The notes beneath the pieces were generated by a model. It saw nothing but the letters and a program-made list of their open reading frames with translations. It was not told where the DNA came from and did not search any database. This document shows, one piece after another, positions 52,606 to 61,785 of a stretch of 64,000 nt of DNA (position 1 is its first letter; the number at the start of each line of letters is the position of its first letter). Location: positions 1 through 64,000 of the forward strand of contig NZ_JABBXF010000006.1 in the NCBI RefSeq assembly GCF_013030945.1, given 5' to 3'. The DNA is from Streptomyces morookaense (GTDB lineage: Bacteria; Actinomycetota; Actinomycetes; Streptomycetales; Streptomycetaceae). Position numbers and translations under genes: made by a program.

Positions 52606-53646
52606 TTGACCGAACAACCCGACGCGACCGCACGGCACCGGCAGGCCGTGCGGCCCGGACCGGCCGCCGCCGAGTACCGGATCGAGGACCTGGCCCACCA
52701 CAGCGGCGCCACGGTCCGCACGATCCGCGCCTACCAGGACCGCGGACTGCTGCCGAAGCCGGAGCGGCGCGGCCGGGCCAACGTCTACGGCGAAGACCAC
52801 CTGAACCGGCTCCGCCAGATCGCCGGCCTTCTGGAGCGCGGCTACACCCTGGCCAGCATCAAGGAACTGCTGGAGGCCTGGGATGCGGGCCGCGGGCTCG
52901 GCGGGATCCTCGGACTGGTGGCCGAGGTCGACGGGCCGTGGTCCGACGAGAAGGCCGCCCGGATCACGCGCGCGGAGCTGAACGAGAGGTTCGGCGGTGC
53001 GCACGACGACGAGGCCGTGGCCGAAGCGCTGGAACTCGGCGTCCTGGAGCGGCTGCCGGACACCCCGGACGCCTTCCTCGTGCCCAGCCCCCAGGAACTG
53101 GCTGTCGCCGTCGAACTGCATGCGGCAGGTGTACCGCTGCCCGCCATCTCCGGCCACCTCCGTGAACTGCGCATCCAGGTCGAGCACATCGCCGGCCGCT
53201 TCCTCGACTTCACCACCGAGCACGTCTTCGGGCAGTACCTCGGCCACCCGCCCTCCGACGAGGAGGCCGCCGAGGCCGCCGCCCTGGTGCGGCGGCTGCG
53301 CCCCCTCGCCCAGCAGACCGTCGACGCCGAACTCGCCCGCGCCATGCGCACCCTGGCCACCCGCTACCTCCGCAGCCACCTGGACGAGACGGCGGCGGAA
53401 GCAACGGAGCCGGCGGCCCCGGCCCCCGCTCCGGCTGTGGAGGCCCCGGCCGAGCACCCCCCGCGATCCCGGGCCGCCGCTGCCCCCGCCCCCGCCGTGG
53501 AAGCGGTGCGCCTCCCCCGCCGCACCGTCCACGCCGTGCGGGCCCTGGTCGGACCGGAACCGGAGCGCACCGAGGCATTCATAGCCGCCGCCGCTGAACG
53601 CGAGGTCCAGGCCCGCACCATGGACGCGCTGGCCGACCGCAGTTGA
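52606..53646 (+). CDS. MerR family transcriptional regulator
   Basis: A 346-residue regulator. The MerR domain IEDLAHHSGATVRTIRAYQDRGLLPKPERRGRANVYGEDH is followed by a dimerisation helix and an effector domain; quoted in sections, YRIEDLAHHSGATVRTIRAY. The C-terminal part is Ala/Pro-rich with tandem PAPA stretches. TTG at 52606 behind GAGGAGC. It is the last gene of the M24/EphD/hydrolase unit and may control it. Confidence 0.9.
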   Translation: MTEQPDATARHRQAVRPGPAAAEYRIEDLAHHSGATVRTIRAYQDRGLLPKPERRGRANVYGEDHLNRLRQIAGLLERGYTLASIKELLEAWDAGRGLGGILGLVAEVDGPWSDEKAARITRAELNERFGGAHDDEAVAEALELGVLERLPDTPDAFLVPSPQELAVAVELHAAGVPLPAISGHLRELRIQVEHIAGRFLDFTTEHVFGQYLGHPPSDEEAAEAAALVRRLRPLAQQTVDAELARAMRTLATRYLRSHLDETAAEATEPAAPAPAPAVEAPAEHPPRSRAAAAPAPAVEAVRLPRRTVHAVRALVGPEPERTEAFIAAAAEREVQARTMDALADRS

Positions 53647-53689
53647 GGTCCACCGCAGTTGAGACCGCCGCAGTCGATGGCGCTGCCCG

Positions 53690-55036
53690 TCAGCAGTCCG
53701 GCAGCCAGTTGCCGTGGAAGCCGTGCGGCACGCGCTGCGGCAGGTGCACGGTGGCCACGGGCGGTGCCCCGACATCGTCGGCATCGAGTATGACGAGGTC
53801 ACTCGTGTCGGTGGCCGCATCGTGCACGTACATCAGCAGCCACCCGGGCCCGCCGGGCCGGCCGTCCGCAGGCGCGAACGCCGCCTCCGAGGGCGTGCGG
53901 CCGGGACCGAACGCGTGCCGTGCGACCGACCCCGTGAGCAGGTCGTAGCGCAGCAGCTCGCCCGGCACGGCCTCGATTCCGGGCCCCGCGGCGACGGTGG
54001 CATGGCCGTATCGTGCGGCGAGTCCGGCCAGCCTGTCGTCGATGCGGGGGAACTCCACGGGCCGGTCGTCCAGTTGCTCCTCGGTCACGGTGCCCCGGGT
54101 CAGGTCGGCCGTCCACCGCCACAGCGCCGGGGCGGCGGGCCCGGACCCGGAGGCTCCGAAGTGCGGGTAGCGGACGACGTGGAGCACGATCCGCTCGCCG
54201 TCGGCATCAGTCTCATCATGGGCGTTGAGCGCGTGGAAGACATAGCAGGGATCGATCGGCAGCCAGCGGATCTCCCCGTGCGGGTCGTCGCGGCGCAGCA
54301 CGCCCAGCCGGGACCTGTAGCCGGGATCCCACACGTAGGGCAGTCCGCCGCCCGGCTTCCCGGCACGGTCCCGGTCGAAGACCACGGGAAGATCCATGAA
54401 GACGACATGGCGGGCGGTGAGATGGAAGTCGTGCATCATCGTGTGCGCGGGCACATCGACGGGCCGGCTGACGGTCAACTCGCCCGCAGCATCGGCGCGG
54501 TGATAGGTCAGGTAGGGCGGTTCGAGCCCGCCGTACCCGAAGAAGTGCAGCTCGCCGGTGTCCGGACAGGTCTTGGGATGGGCGGTCATCGGGGTGTCCA
54601 GACGCCCGCCGAAATCGTGCGGGCCGACGGTCCCCAGCTCCTGCCCCGGCCTGAAGTCCAGTTCGTACGGGAAGGACGACTCGACCAAGGCGAATGTGCG
54701 TCCCGCATGCCGCACCACATGGGTGTTGGCACGTCCTGCTGCGAGATCGCGGCGTCCCTCCTCGTCGCGCATGGGGGCGCCGTGGGTGAAGACCGACGTG
54801 CGGACCCAGCGGTTGCGGTAGGAGGTGGCGCGGCCGCCCTCCAGGCGGACCCCGTGGACCATGCCGTCGCCGAAGAACCAGTGGGCGGAGGCCGCCTCGT
54901 GCGGATTGGGGCCGTTGCGCACGTACCAGCCGGTGAGCTCGGGCGGGATCGCTCCGGTGACCGGAAGATCGTGGGCGGTCAGCTCTCTGGTCACCGGGGC
55001 GAAGTTCCCGGCGAGGTGTGCGGATGCGGTCGTCAT
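53690..55036 (-). CDS. Carotenoid oxygenase family protein
   Basis: A 448-residue beta-propeller enzyme that oxidatively cleaves a carotenoid or a stilbene-type double bond using a non-heme iron. The four His ligands are visible in TAHPK, MHDFHL, FHALNAHD and PHGFHG. RNGPNPH near the N-terminus is the family start. AGGAGG lies before the ATG at 55036. A carotenoid gene set is not in the window, so the substrate (apocarotenoid or lignostilbene) is open. Confidence 0.9.
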   Translation of the reverse strand: MTTASAHLAGNFAPVTRELTAHDLPVTGAIPPELTGWYVRNGPNPHEAASAHWFFGDGMVHGVRLEGGRATSYRNRWVRTSVFTHGAPMRDEEGRRDLAAGRANTHVVRHAGRTFALVESSFPYELDFRPGQELGTVGPHDFGGRLDTPMTAHPKTCPDTGELHFFGYGGLEPPYLTYHRADAAGELTVSRPVDVPAHTMMHDFHLTARHVVFMDLPVVFDRDRAGKPGGGLPYVWDPGYRSRLGVLRRDDPHGEIRWLPIDPCYVFHALNAHDETDADGERIVLHVVRYPHFGASGSGPAAPALWRWTADLTRGTVTEEQLDDRPVEFPRIDDRLAGLAARYGHATVAAGPGIEAVPGELLRYDLLTGSVARHAFGPGRTPSEAAFAPADGRPGGPGWLLMYVHDAATDTSDLVILDADDVGAPPVATVHLPQRVPHGFHGNWLPDC

Positions 55037-55121
55037 GGTGCGGACCTCCTGGGAGTCCTGCGGACGCGTGCTTGGGCGGTGAAAGTCGTTACGACGGTGA
55101 TCGTGCGGTCGAACTCGCCTG

Positions 55122-55694
55122 CTACTGCACCGCGTTGACGGCACGGGCCCGCGCCCGGACCCGCTCAGGGTATCGAGCGGTGAACAGAGCGGGCAGGACG
55201 AATCCGGCGACCTGGACCGGGACGGAGACGGCATTGCCGAGCCCTGCAGCGGTGACGGCGGCCATTGCCACGGCCGTCAGCGTGAAGGCGACGGCCCATA
55301 CGGCTGTGATCACCACATTGATCCGGCGGAACACCGGGTGGTCCCAGACCTCGGGCGGGGTCTGCCGCTTGGCTATGCCGATGGTGAAGGGCCTGCCGAC
55401 GGCGAGCGTCGCCAAGGCGGTGGCGGCGAGCCAGCCGAACGACATGGCTCCGCCGTAGTGCCGCAGGCCACTGTGCGGAAGGCAGAAGGCAAGGGCGGTC
55501 AACGCGACGAAGTACGCGAGCGTGCTGTACTCCAGGATCAACGAGTCCCCGGCCATCCCCTCGCGGCGCTGCGCGACCAGCAGTGCCGCACCGACGACGA
55601 ACGCCGTTGCGGCGGCCCACTGCCAGCCCGCCGCGGACACGACGGCGAACGCGATCCACGGAATGAAGCCGCGCAGATAGTTCACGTAGTTCAC
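55122..55694 (-). CDS. Integral membrane protein divergent from PadR
   Basis: A 190-residue protein with about six hydrophobic segments (GFIPWIAFAVVSAAGW, ATAFVVGAALLVAQR, YSTLAYFVALTALAF, SFGWLAATALATLAV and others). GTG at 55694 with a run of nine Gs as ribosome site. A second GTG three codons later is also possible because of a repeat of VNY. A PadR regulator is divergent from it and likely represses it. Function unknown. Confidence 0.82.
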   Translation of the reverse strand: MNYVNYLRGFIPWIAFAVVSAAGWQWAAATAFVVGAALLVAQRREGMAGDSLILEYSTLAYFVALTALAFCLPHSGLRHYGGAMSFGWLAATALATLAVGRPFTIGIAKRQTPPEVWDHPVFRRINVVITAVWAVAFTLTAVAMAAVTAAGLGNAVSVPVQVAGFVLPALFTARYPERVRARARAVNAVQ

Positions 55695-55780
55695 GAGAGA
55701 TCCCCCCCCCCAGCCGATGGGCGGCGCCGCACCTCTGCATCCGGGCCACGCCGTCGGCATCCCGTCCGACATCCACTTCG

Positions 55781-55843
55781 ACATTCCAACGTCGACATGT
55801 CAAAGCTAGAAGGTCCGACCTTGATGTGTCAACAGTGGAATGT
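55781..55843. promoter_or_regulatory. Long dyad between the membrane-protein and padR genes
   Basis: ACATTCCA (55781) pairs with TGGAATGT (55836). Inside, GACATGTCAA pairs imperfectly with TTGATGTGTC. The 63-bp element is centred between the divergent genes. PadR repressors bind dyads with ATGT/ACAT ends, so autoregulation and control of the membrane protein is likely. Confidence 0.65.
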
Positions 55844-55854
55844 AGGCTGGGCCC

Positions 55855-56397
55855 ATGAGCCTGAGACACGCGATGCTGGGACTGCTCGCGGAGCGCCCCT
55901 CCAGCGGATACGACCTGATGAAGCGGTTCGAGACCTCGCTCACCAACGTCTGGCCGGCCACCCAGAGCCAGGTCTACGGCGAGCTCGGCAAGCTGGCGAA
56001 GGCGGGGCTGCTGGAGGTCGTGGCGGAGGGCCCCCGCGGCCGCAAGGAGTACGCGATCACCCCGGAGGGCCGCGCCGAGCTGCGCCATTGGCTCGCCGAG
56101 ACCCGGCCGGACCGGTCGCGCCGCAGCGAGATGCTGCTGCGGGTCTTCTTCCTCGACCTGCTCACGCCGTTGGAGGCCGTCGCCTACCTCTCCACCGAGG
56201 CCGAGCGCGCCGCCTCGCTGCGCGCCGATCTCGAGCAGGTGAAGGAGCAGGTCCAGTGGGACGACGGCCCGCTGTCCGTCAACGGCCGCCTGGCGCTGGA
56301 GTACGGACTCCGCCTCAGCGCCATGCAGGAGGAGTGGGCCCGGTGGGCGGCCGAGCAGATCGGCGGGACGCAAGCGGCCGAGGCCGGAAAAAGCTGA
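55855..56397 (+). CDS. PadR family transcriptional regulator
   Basis: A 180-residue repressor. N-terminal winged helix LRHAMLGLLAERPSSGYDLMKRFE and a C-terminal PF10400-like helix bundle (RVFFLDLLTPLEAVAYL and a final WARWAAEQIGG). The start ATG 55855 has GGCTGGG upstream. It is divergent from a membrane protein across a long dyad. The ligand could be an aromatic or a drug-like compound as in other PadR systems. Confidence 0.93.
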   Translation: MSLRHAMLGLLAERPSSGYDLMKRFETSLTNVWPATQSQVYGELGKLAKAGLLEVVAEGPRGRKEYAITPEGRAELRHWLAETRPDRSRRSEMLLRVFFLDLLTPLEAVAYLSTEAERAASLRADLEQVKEQVQWDDGPLSVNGRLALEYGLRLSAMQEEWARWAAEQIGGTQAAEAGKS

Positions 56398-56441
56398 GGT
56401 CACTGGCCCTTCACGGGCTTTCTGCGGCAGGATCGACCGGC

Positions 56442-56915
56442 ATGGACCACAGCGCCGGCCTGCCGCCGTTCCCCAGTACCGAAGCCGCCGTCACGGCCCT
56501 CCGCGAGACCGCCGACCGGCATGGCCGTGAATTCCTCGTCGAACACGCCGTGGGCGCCGACCAGTCCGCACGCCGCACCGCGGCGGGCGCGTTCGCGGTC
56601 ACCGACGAGGACGGCTCGCTGCCGCACGAGGCCCTGATCGAGCTGCCCGGAAGCCCGGAGATCGAGATCCAGGTCTTCTCCGAGGGCGACAGCCACATCA
56701 CCGTGGAGGGGATCACCTTCCACGACGTCCCCACCGCGCACGCCCCGGCGTTCCTGGACGCCGTCCTGGCGCGCCGCGCCCGGGTGAAGACCACCTGGTA
56801 TCCGCCCTTCGCCCGGCTCATCGTGCCCCTGCCCGGCGACATCACCTACAAGGAAGTCGTCACCATGGCGCACGGCGCCGGCATGACGCGCTGGCTCAGC
56901 AGCATCACCCGCTGA
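56442..56915 (+). CDS. Conserved hypothetical protein
   Basis: A 157-residue soluble protein with alternating alpha/beta character. Segments LPPFPSTEAAVTALRETAD, EIEIQVFSEGDSHITVEGI and TWYPPFARLIVPLPGDITY are regular. No motif or domain recognised and no clear ribosome site. It follows padR by 44 bp and could be co-transcribed. Confidence 0.65.
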   Translation: MDHSAGLPPFPSTEAAVTALRETADRHGREFLVEHAVGADQSARRTAAGAFAVTDEDGSLPHEALIELPGSPEIEIQVFSEGDSHITVEGITFHDVPTAHAPAFLDAVLARRARVKTTWYPPFARLIVPLPGDITYKEVVTMAHGAGMTRWLSSITR

Positions 56916-56937
56916 ACCCGGGCGGAGCCGGGGGAGT

Positions 56938-57522
56938 TCACAGCCCGGGGGCACCCCACACCGGGAACCACCGGGCCAGGTCCTGCTCGATGCGGAGGTC
57001 GTTCTCCAGCAGTGCCCGCACCTGGAGTTCCAGGGCGTTGTCCCGCTTGTCGCCGCCGCCCGCCGCAGGTGCGAAGGGGTAGAACGTGCCGCGCTTGTAG
57101 AGGTAGACCAGCGCGAGGGACCGCTGCCCGGCGTCCCGGAACGCCATCAGCGAGCAGAGCAGCTGTGGCCCGAACCCGCCTTCCTGCAGGAGGGTGTTGA
57201 CCGCGTGCAGGTCGTTGACCAGCACCGCGGGGTCGTCGGCCGGCCGGCGCGCGAGCAGCCACGTGTAGCCGTAGCCGTCGCCGCTGAACTCCACCGGCGC
57301 CCCGCCCCGTTCGGCGTCGGCGTCCAGCAGGGCCCGTACATCCTGCTGGAGCCGGGCGAACGCCCCGCCCTCCACACTCGCGAAACAGACCGAGCCCAGC
57401 CCGGTCGGCGTGAAACCGGCACCCGCCTGGAGGGTGACGGCGGCCGAGGGCAGGCCGAAGAGCTGGTCGAGGTCCGGGCGGACCGGCTTGCTGCGGCCGA
57501 GGATGACGTCCAGAAGACCCAC
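56938..57522 (-). CDS. pspAB: PspA-associated protein PspAB
   Basis: A 194-residue protein. The opening MGLLDVILGRSKPVRPDLDQLFGLPSAAV matches PspAB proteins that accompany actinobacterial PspA and HtpX genes; only the first part is quoted, LLDVILGRSKPVRPDLDQLF. The rest is a conserved alpha/beta domain ending WFPVWGAPGL. GTG at 57522 with GGAG upstream. It lies 66 bp after htpX and probably shares its transcript. Role in membrane-stress response is inferred from the pairing. Confidence 0.82.
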   Translation of the reverse strand: MGLLDVILGRSKPVRPDLDQLFGLPSAAVTLQAGAGFTPTGLGSVCFASVEGGAFARLQQDVRALLDADAERGGAPVEFSGDGYGYTWLLARRPADDPAVLVNDLHAVNTLLQEGGFGPQLLCSLMAFRDAGQRSLALVYLYKRGTFYPFAPAAGGGDKRDNALELQVRALLENDLRIEQDLARWFPVWGAPGL

Positions 57523-57588
57523 GGATCACCACTCCATTTCAGCCGGAAACCGGAAGCGGAGTCCGGAGGCGGAAGCCGGAACCCCTTG

Positions 57589-58491
57589 TCAGCCGCGCCC
57601 GAGCTCCGCCGAGATCCGGCCGAGCTGCTCCAGCCGCTGTTCCAGCGTCGGATGGGAGGACAGCAGCCTGCCCAGGCCGTCCTTGGAGAATGCAGGCGCG
57701 AAGTAGAAGGCGTTGAACGGTTCGGCCTGCCGCAGGTCGCGCGTGGGGATCCGGGCCATCTGCCCGGTGACCTTGGTGAGCGCGGAAGCCAGTGCCGAGG
57801 GCCGGCCCGTCAGCAGCGCGGCGGAGCGGTCGGCGGACAACTCGCGATAGCGGGAGAGCATCCGGGTGAGCAGGAAGCTGATCGCGTAGACCACGGCGCT
57901 GACGAGCGGGATCAGCATCATGACGATCGCGGTGTTGCTGTCGCGGCCGCCGACCCGGCGGAAGCCTCCCCACAGCCCGATCCGGGTGATGAGCCCGGCC
58001 AGCACGCCCAGGAACGAGGCGATCGTCATCACCGCCACGTCGCGGTGGGCCACATGGGAGAGCTCGTGCGCCAGCACGCCCTCCAGCTCCTCCGGTTCCA
58101 GTCTGCGCAGCAGTCCCGTCGTCGCGCACACCACCGAGCTCTTCCGGCTGCGGCCGGTGGCGAAGGCGTTCGGCACGTCGCTGTCGGCGATCGCCACCCG
58201 CGGCTTGGGCATGTCGGCAAGCGCACACAACCGGTCGACGGCGCCGTGCAGTTCGGGCGCCTGCTCCGGGGTGACCTCGCGGGCTCCCATGCTGAAGGCC
58301 GCGATGCGGTCGCTGAACCAGAACTGCGCCACGAACAGGCCGCCCGCGAGGACCAGGACCATCGGCCAGGCCCCGCGCAGCAGCACCATCAGCACACCGA
58401 CGAAGACCACATAGAGCAGCCCGATGAAGAACATCGTGCTCACCATGCGGGTGGCCAGCCCCCGGTCGGGAGCGAAGCGAGTGCCTTGCAT
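57589..58491 (-). CDS. htpX: Zinc metalloprotease HtpX
   Basis: A 300-residue M48 membrane protease. Two N-terminal spans (MFFIGLLYVVFVGVLMVLL and another) precede the zinc motif HELSH (HExxH), with the third ligand Glu in SRYRELSADRSAA. Further spans lie between them. It degrades misfolded membrane proteins under stress. GGAGG lies six bases before the ATG. Downstream partner PspAB supports a phage-shock-like role. Confidence 0.93.
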   Translation of the reverse strand: MQGTRFAPDRGLATRMVSTMFFIGLLYVVFVGVLMVLLRGAWPMVLVLAGGLFVAQFWFSDRIAAFSMGAREVTPEQAPELHGAVDRLCALADMPKPRVAIADSDVPNAFATGRSRKSSVVCATTGLLRRLEPEELEGVLAHELSHVAHRDVAVMTIASFLGVLAGLITRIGLWGGFRRVGGRDSNTAIVMMLIPLVSAVVYAISFLLTRMLSRYRELSADRSAALLTGRPSALASALTKVTGQMARIPTRDLRQAEPFNAFYFAPAFSKDGLGRLLSSHPTLEQRLEQLGRISAELGRG

Positions 58492-58570
58492 GGGGAACCT
58501 CCAAGGCTCTGCGAACCGTGCCCCCAGTAGGTGCCTCTGCCCCGATTCTCCCTCGCGGCGGCCGTTTCCG

Positions 58571-59467
58571 TCAGAGCCCTGCGAGGCCCTCCGTCGCGAT
58601 CTTCTCGAAGAGCGTCACGTCCGCCTCGAAGATCGAATCGGCTATCGGCCAGTGCAGCACGATCTCGTCGATGCCCAGCTCCGCATAGCGGCCCGCGAAA
58701 TCGGTGAACGCGTCGAAGGACTCCAGCGGACGCTCCGGGGCGAAGCCCGTCAGCAGCACCTTGTGCATGCCGGAGACGTCCCGGCCCGCCCGGTCGCAGG
58801 CCTCGCCGAGCCGCTCGATCTGTCCGGCGACCGCGGCCCGGGACTGCTCCGGGGTGCCCGTCTCGGCGATCTTCGGGTCGCCCGTGGTCACCCAGGCCTG
58901 TCCGTACCGCGCGGCGAGGCGCATGCCGCGCGGGCCCGTGGCCGCGACGGCGAAGGGCAGCCGGGGGCGCTGTACGCAGCCGGGGATGTTGCGGACCTCC
59001 GTCGCGGAGTAGTGCTCGCCCTCGTGCGAGACGACGTCCTCGGTGAGCAGGCGGTCCAGCAGCGGGACGAACTCGCCGAAGCGGTCGGCGCGCTCGCGCG
59101 GCGTCCACGGCTGCTCCCCCTCCCCGAGCAGCGCCGTGGCGTCGAAGCCGGAGCCCCCGGCGCCGATGCCCAGCGTGATCCGGCCGCCGGAGATGTCGTC
59201 CAGGGAGATGAGCTCCTTGGCGAGCGTGACCGGGTGGCGGAAGTTGGGGGAGGTCACCAGAGTGCCGAGGCGCAGCCGGGAGGTGGCGGCCGCCGCGGCC
59301 GTCAGCGTCGGTATCGCGCCGAACCACGGGCCGTCCCGGAAGCTGCGCCAGGACAGGTGGTCGTAGGTGTAAGCGGTGTGGAAGCCCAGCTCCTCGGCCC
59401 GCTGCCAGGACGCGCGGCCGCCCTCGGACCAGCGGCGGTGGGGAAGGATCACGGTGCTCAGTCGCAT
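58571..59467 (-). CDS. LLM-class (luciferase-like) F420-dependent oxidoreductase
   Basis: A 298-residue TIM-barrel flavin/F420-type protein. RLSTVILPHRRWSEG start, HTAYTYDHLSWRS with the typical His-Asp region, RLRLGTLVTSPNFRHPVTLAKE and GRITLGIGAGGSGFD mark the family. Streptomyces uses cofactor F420 widely for reductases of this fold. ATG at 59467; a longer frame to 59497 is possible. Single gene, divergent from the second HAD gene. Confidence 0.9.
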   Translation of the reverse strand: MRLSTVILPHRRWSEGGRASWQRAEELGFHTAYTYDHLSWRSFRDGPWFGAIPTLTAAAAATSRLRLGTLVTSPNFRHPVTLAKELISLDDISGGRITLGIGAGGSGFDATALLGEGEQPWTPRERADRFGEFVPLLDRLLTEDVVSHEGEHYSATEVRNIPGCVQRPRLPFAVAATGPRGMRLAARYGQAWVTTGDPKIAETGTPEQSRAAVAGQIERLGEACDRAGRDVSGMHKVLLTGFAPERPLESFDAFTDFAGRYAELGIDEIVLHWPIADSIFEADVTLFEKIATEGLAGL

Positions 59468-59668
59468 GACACCGAGCGTAAGGGCAGGGTCCGACACCCG
59501 GCCCCCGGAGTGCGTCCGATGCCAGCCGGATATGACGGGTGCCTATGGCGGACGCGTGTGGCGGGCGGCGCCCCGGGGAAGGCACCCGGCGCCATCGCGT
59601 GCCCGCGCTCGTACCCGTCGTACGAACGCGCGTGCGCCCGCGCCCGCCCCGTGACCGAGAATGGGACC

Positions 59669-60541
59669 GTGACTTCAGCTATCGAGCAGCCCGAGACGCC
59701 GGCCGCGCGCCGGAGAGCAGCCGCCGTCACTCCCAGGCTGATCGCCACCGACCTCGACGGCACCCTGCTGCACGACGACAAGACGGTGTCCGACCGCACC
59801 GTCGCGGCCCTGGCCGCCGCCGAGGAGGCGGGCATCGAGGTCTTCTTCGTCACCGGCCGCCCGGCCCGCTGGATGGACGTCGTCAGCGAGCACGTGCACG
59901 GGCACGGCCTGGCGATATGCGCCAACGGGGCCGTGGTCGCCGACCTCCGTGACGGCGGCCGTCTCCTGGAGGTCCGCCCGCTGGAGACGGTGGCCGCACT
60001 CACGGTGGTCCGGGCCGTGCGGGCCGCGGCCCCCGGTGCCTCGTTCGCGGTCGAGTGCTCCACCGGCCTGCACTACGAGCCGCACTACCCGCCCTTCCAG
60101 CTCGACTCCGCCACGGTCGTCCCCTCCGCCGAGGCACTGCTGACCGGTACGGACGGCCGGCCGGGCGCCATCATCAAACTGCTCGCCTTCCACCCGGAGC
60201 TCGGCCCCGACGAGTTCCTCGCCCTGGCCCGCACGGCGGCAGGCGACCACGGCTGCGTCACCCGCTCCAGCCCGACCGCCCTGCTGGAGATCAGCGGTGC
60301 GGGCGTGAGCAAGGCCAGCACACTGGCCCGGTGCTGTGCCGAGCGCGGCATCTCCCCGGAGGAGGTCGTGGCGTTCGGGGACATGCCGAACGACCTCGAA
60401 ATGCTCACCTGGGCAGGCACGTCCTACGCCATGGCGAACGCGCATCCCGAGGTGCTGGCCGCCTGCACGCACCGCACGGCTGCCAACACCGAGGACGGAG
60501 TCGCCCTCGTCATCGAGCAGTTGCTGCACGGTCTGACGTAG
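59669..60541 (+). CDS. HAD-IIB (Cof-type) phosphatase
   Basis: A 290-residue HAD hydrolase. Motif [19 protein letters not shown], motif II FFVTGRPARW, Lys in AGVSKASTL and motif IV FGDMPNDLEML. It is a paralogue of the serS-coupled enzyme at 41484 and may act on a related phosphate ester. GTG at 59669; an alternative GTG at 59651 is in frame. No operon partner. Confidence 0.9.
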   Translation: MTSAIEQPETPAARRRAAAVTPRLIATDLDGTLLHDDKTVSDRTVAALAAAEEAGIEVFFVTGRPARWMDVVSEHVHGHGLAICANGAVVADLRDGGRLLEVRPLETVAALTVVRAVRAAAPGASFAVECSTGLHYEPHYPPFQLDSATVVPSAEALLTGTDGRPGAIIKLLAFHPELGPDEFLALARTAAGDHGCVTRSSPTALLEISGAGVSKASTLARCCAERGISPEEVVAFGDMPNDLEMLTWAGTSYAMANAHPEVLAACTHRTAANTEDGVALVIEQLLHGLT

Positions 60542-60576
60542 CACGCGCGCGTACGCCGCGCTCCGGCCGAGCGGCG

Positions 60577-61668
60577 TCACACGTGCACCCCGCGCGAGCG
60601 CAGCCACTCCAACGGCTCGACCGCGGAACCGAATTCGGGTGTCGTGCGGATCTCGAAGTGCAGATGCGGGCCGGTGGAGTTGCCGGTGGTCCCGGAGAGC
60701 CCGATCCACTCGCCCGCGCGCACCCGGTGTCCCGGTGAGACGAACACCGCGGACAGATGGGCGTACTGGGAGTACCAGCCGTTGTCGTGCCGGATCACCA
60801 GGCTCATGCCGAACGCCCCGCCGCACCCGGCCGCCGCCACCGTGCCCGCGCCGACCGCGCGCACCGGTGTGCCGATGGGGACGGCGAAGTCCTGACCGGT
60901 GTGACCGCTCTGCCAGTTGGCGCCGGTGCCGCCGAACCCGGCCGACAGCTCGTAGGAGACCACCGGCCGGGTCCAGCCGCTCGACGAGATCTCCGCGCCC
61001 GGCCGTCCGGCGTCCGGATCCCCGTCGCTGCCCTGGACGGAGGGACGTTCCATCGGCACACAGCTGCCGGTGCGCACGGCGCTCTCCGCCATGCCGTCCA
61101 GTTCACTGCGCGCGTTCGCCAGCCGGTCCTCCGCCACGCGCTTCTCCTCGCCCAGCCGCCCGGCGTCGGCCTCCAGCGCGCGCCAGGAGGCGGATGACGA
61201 CTCCTCCTGGGCCGCCAGGGAGCGGCTCCGGTCGTCCGCCTCGGTCAGCATCCGGGCCAGCAGGGTGCGCCGGCCGGTCTCGGCCGATTGGATGTCCAGC
61301 AGTTCGAGGGGGTCCTCGGCCGCGGTCGCACCGGACGGGACGGTGAAGCCTCCCGTCCGGTACTGGGCACGGGCCACGGCACCGGCGTCGTCGTGCAGGG
61401 CGCCCGCCACGATCCGCTGTCCGCGCAGCAACTGGGCCGCCTTCTCGGCCTGGAGGCGCTGTTCCCTCGCCGCACGCAGCCCGTGCTCGTACCGCAGCCG
61501 CGCCCGGCCGGCCTCCTCGGTCAGCCGGAACAGCTCGGAACCGATCTGCGGCACCCGCGCCGCAGGCCCGTCGGCGGCGGACGGCCCCGAGCCGAACAGC
61601 GGGGCGGCCACCACGCACAGGGAGCACAGGGCGGCTCCCCCGCGATACACACGATGACGGTGTCGCAT
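60577..61668 (-). CDS. Exported M23 peptidase (peptidoglycan endopeptidase)
   Basis: A 363-residue protein. Signal peptide GAALCSLCVVAAPLFGSGPSAA is followed by a long coiled coil (about 40-195, rich in E, R, A and Q). The LytM domain carries zinc ligands in HTGQDFA (HxxxD) and HLHFEIR (HxH). Coiled-coil plus M23 recalls EnvC/NlpD-like or RipA-type cell-wall hydrolases. It probably cleaves peptide cross-links during hyphal growth or spore separation. Confidence 0.9.
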   Translation of the reverse strand: MRHRHRVYRGGAALCSLCVVAAPLFGSGPSAADGPAARVPQIGSELFRLTEEAGRARLRYEHGLRAAREQRLQAEKAAQLLRGQRIVAGALHDDAGAVARAQYRTGGFTVPSGATAAEDPLELLDIQSAETGRRTLLARMLTEADDRSRSLAAQEESSSASWRALEADAGRLGEEKRVAEDRLANARSELDGMAESAVRTGSCVPMERPSVQGSDGDPDAGRPGAEISSSGWTRPVVSYELSAGFGGTGANWQSGHTGQDFAVPIGTPVRAVGAGTVAAAGCGGAFGMSLVIRHDNGWYSQYAHLSAVFVSPGHRVRAGEWIGLSGTTGNSTGPHLHFEIRTTPEFGSAVEPLEWLRSRGVHV

Positions 61669-61785
61669 GGACGCGATCTTGGCTCGCGCCCCGGCCGCGC
61701 GCCCCCGCAGAGGACCGTTCGGAGGACAAGCGTGCGGCCGACCGGGGACGCGCCGCGCACCTCCGGCCGGCGCGCCGCAGCAGCC

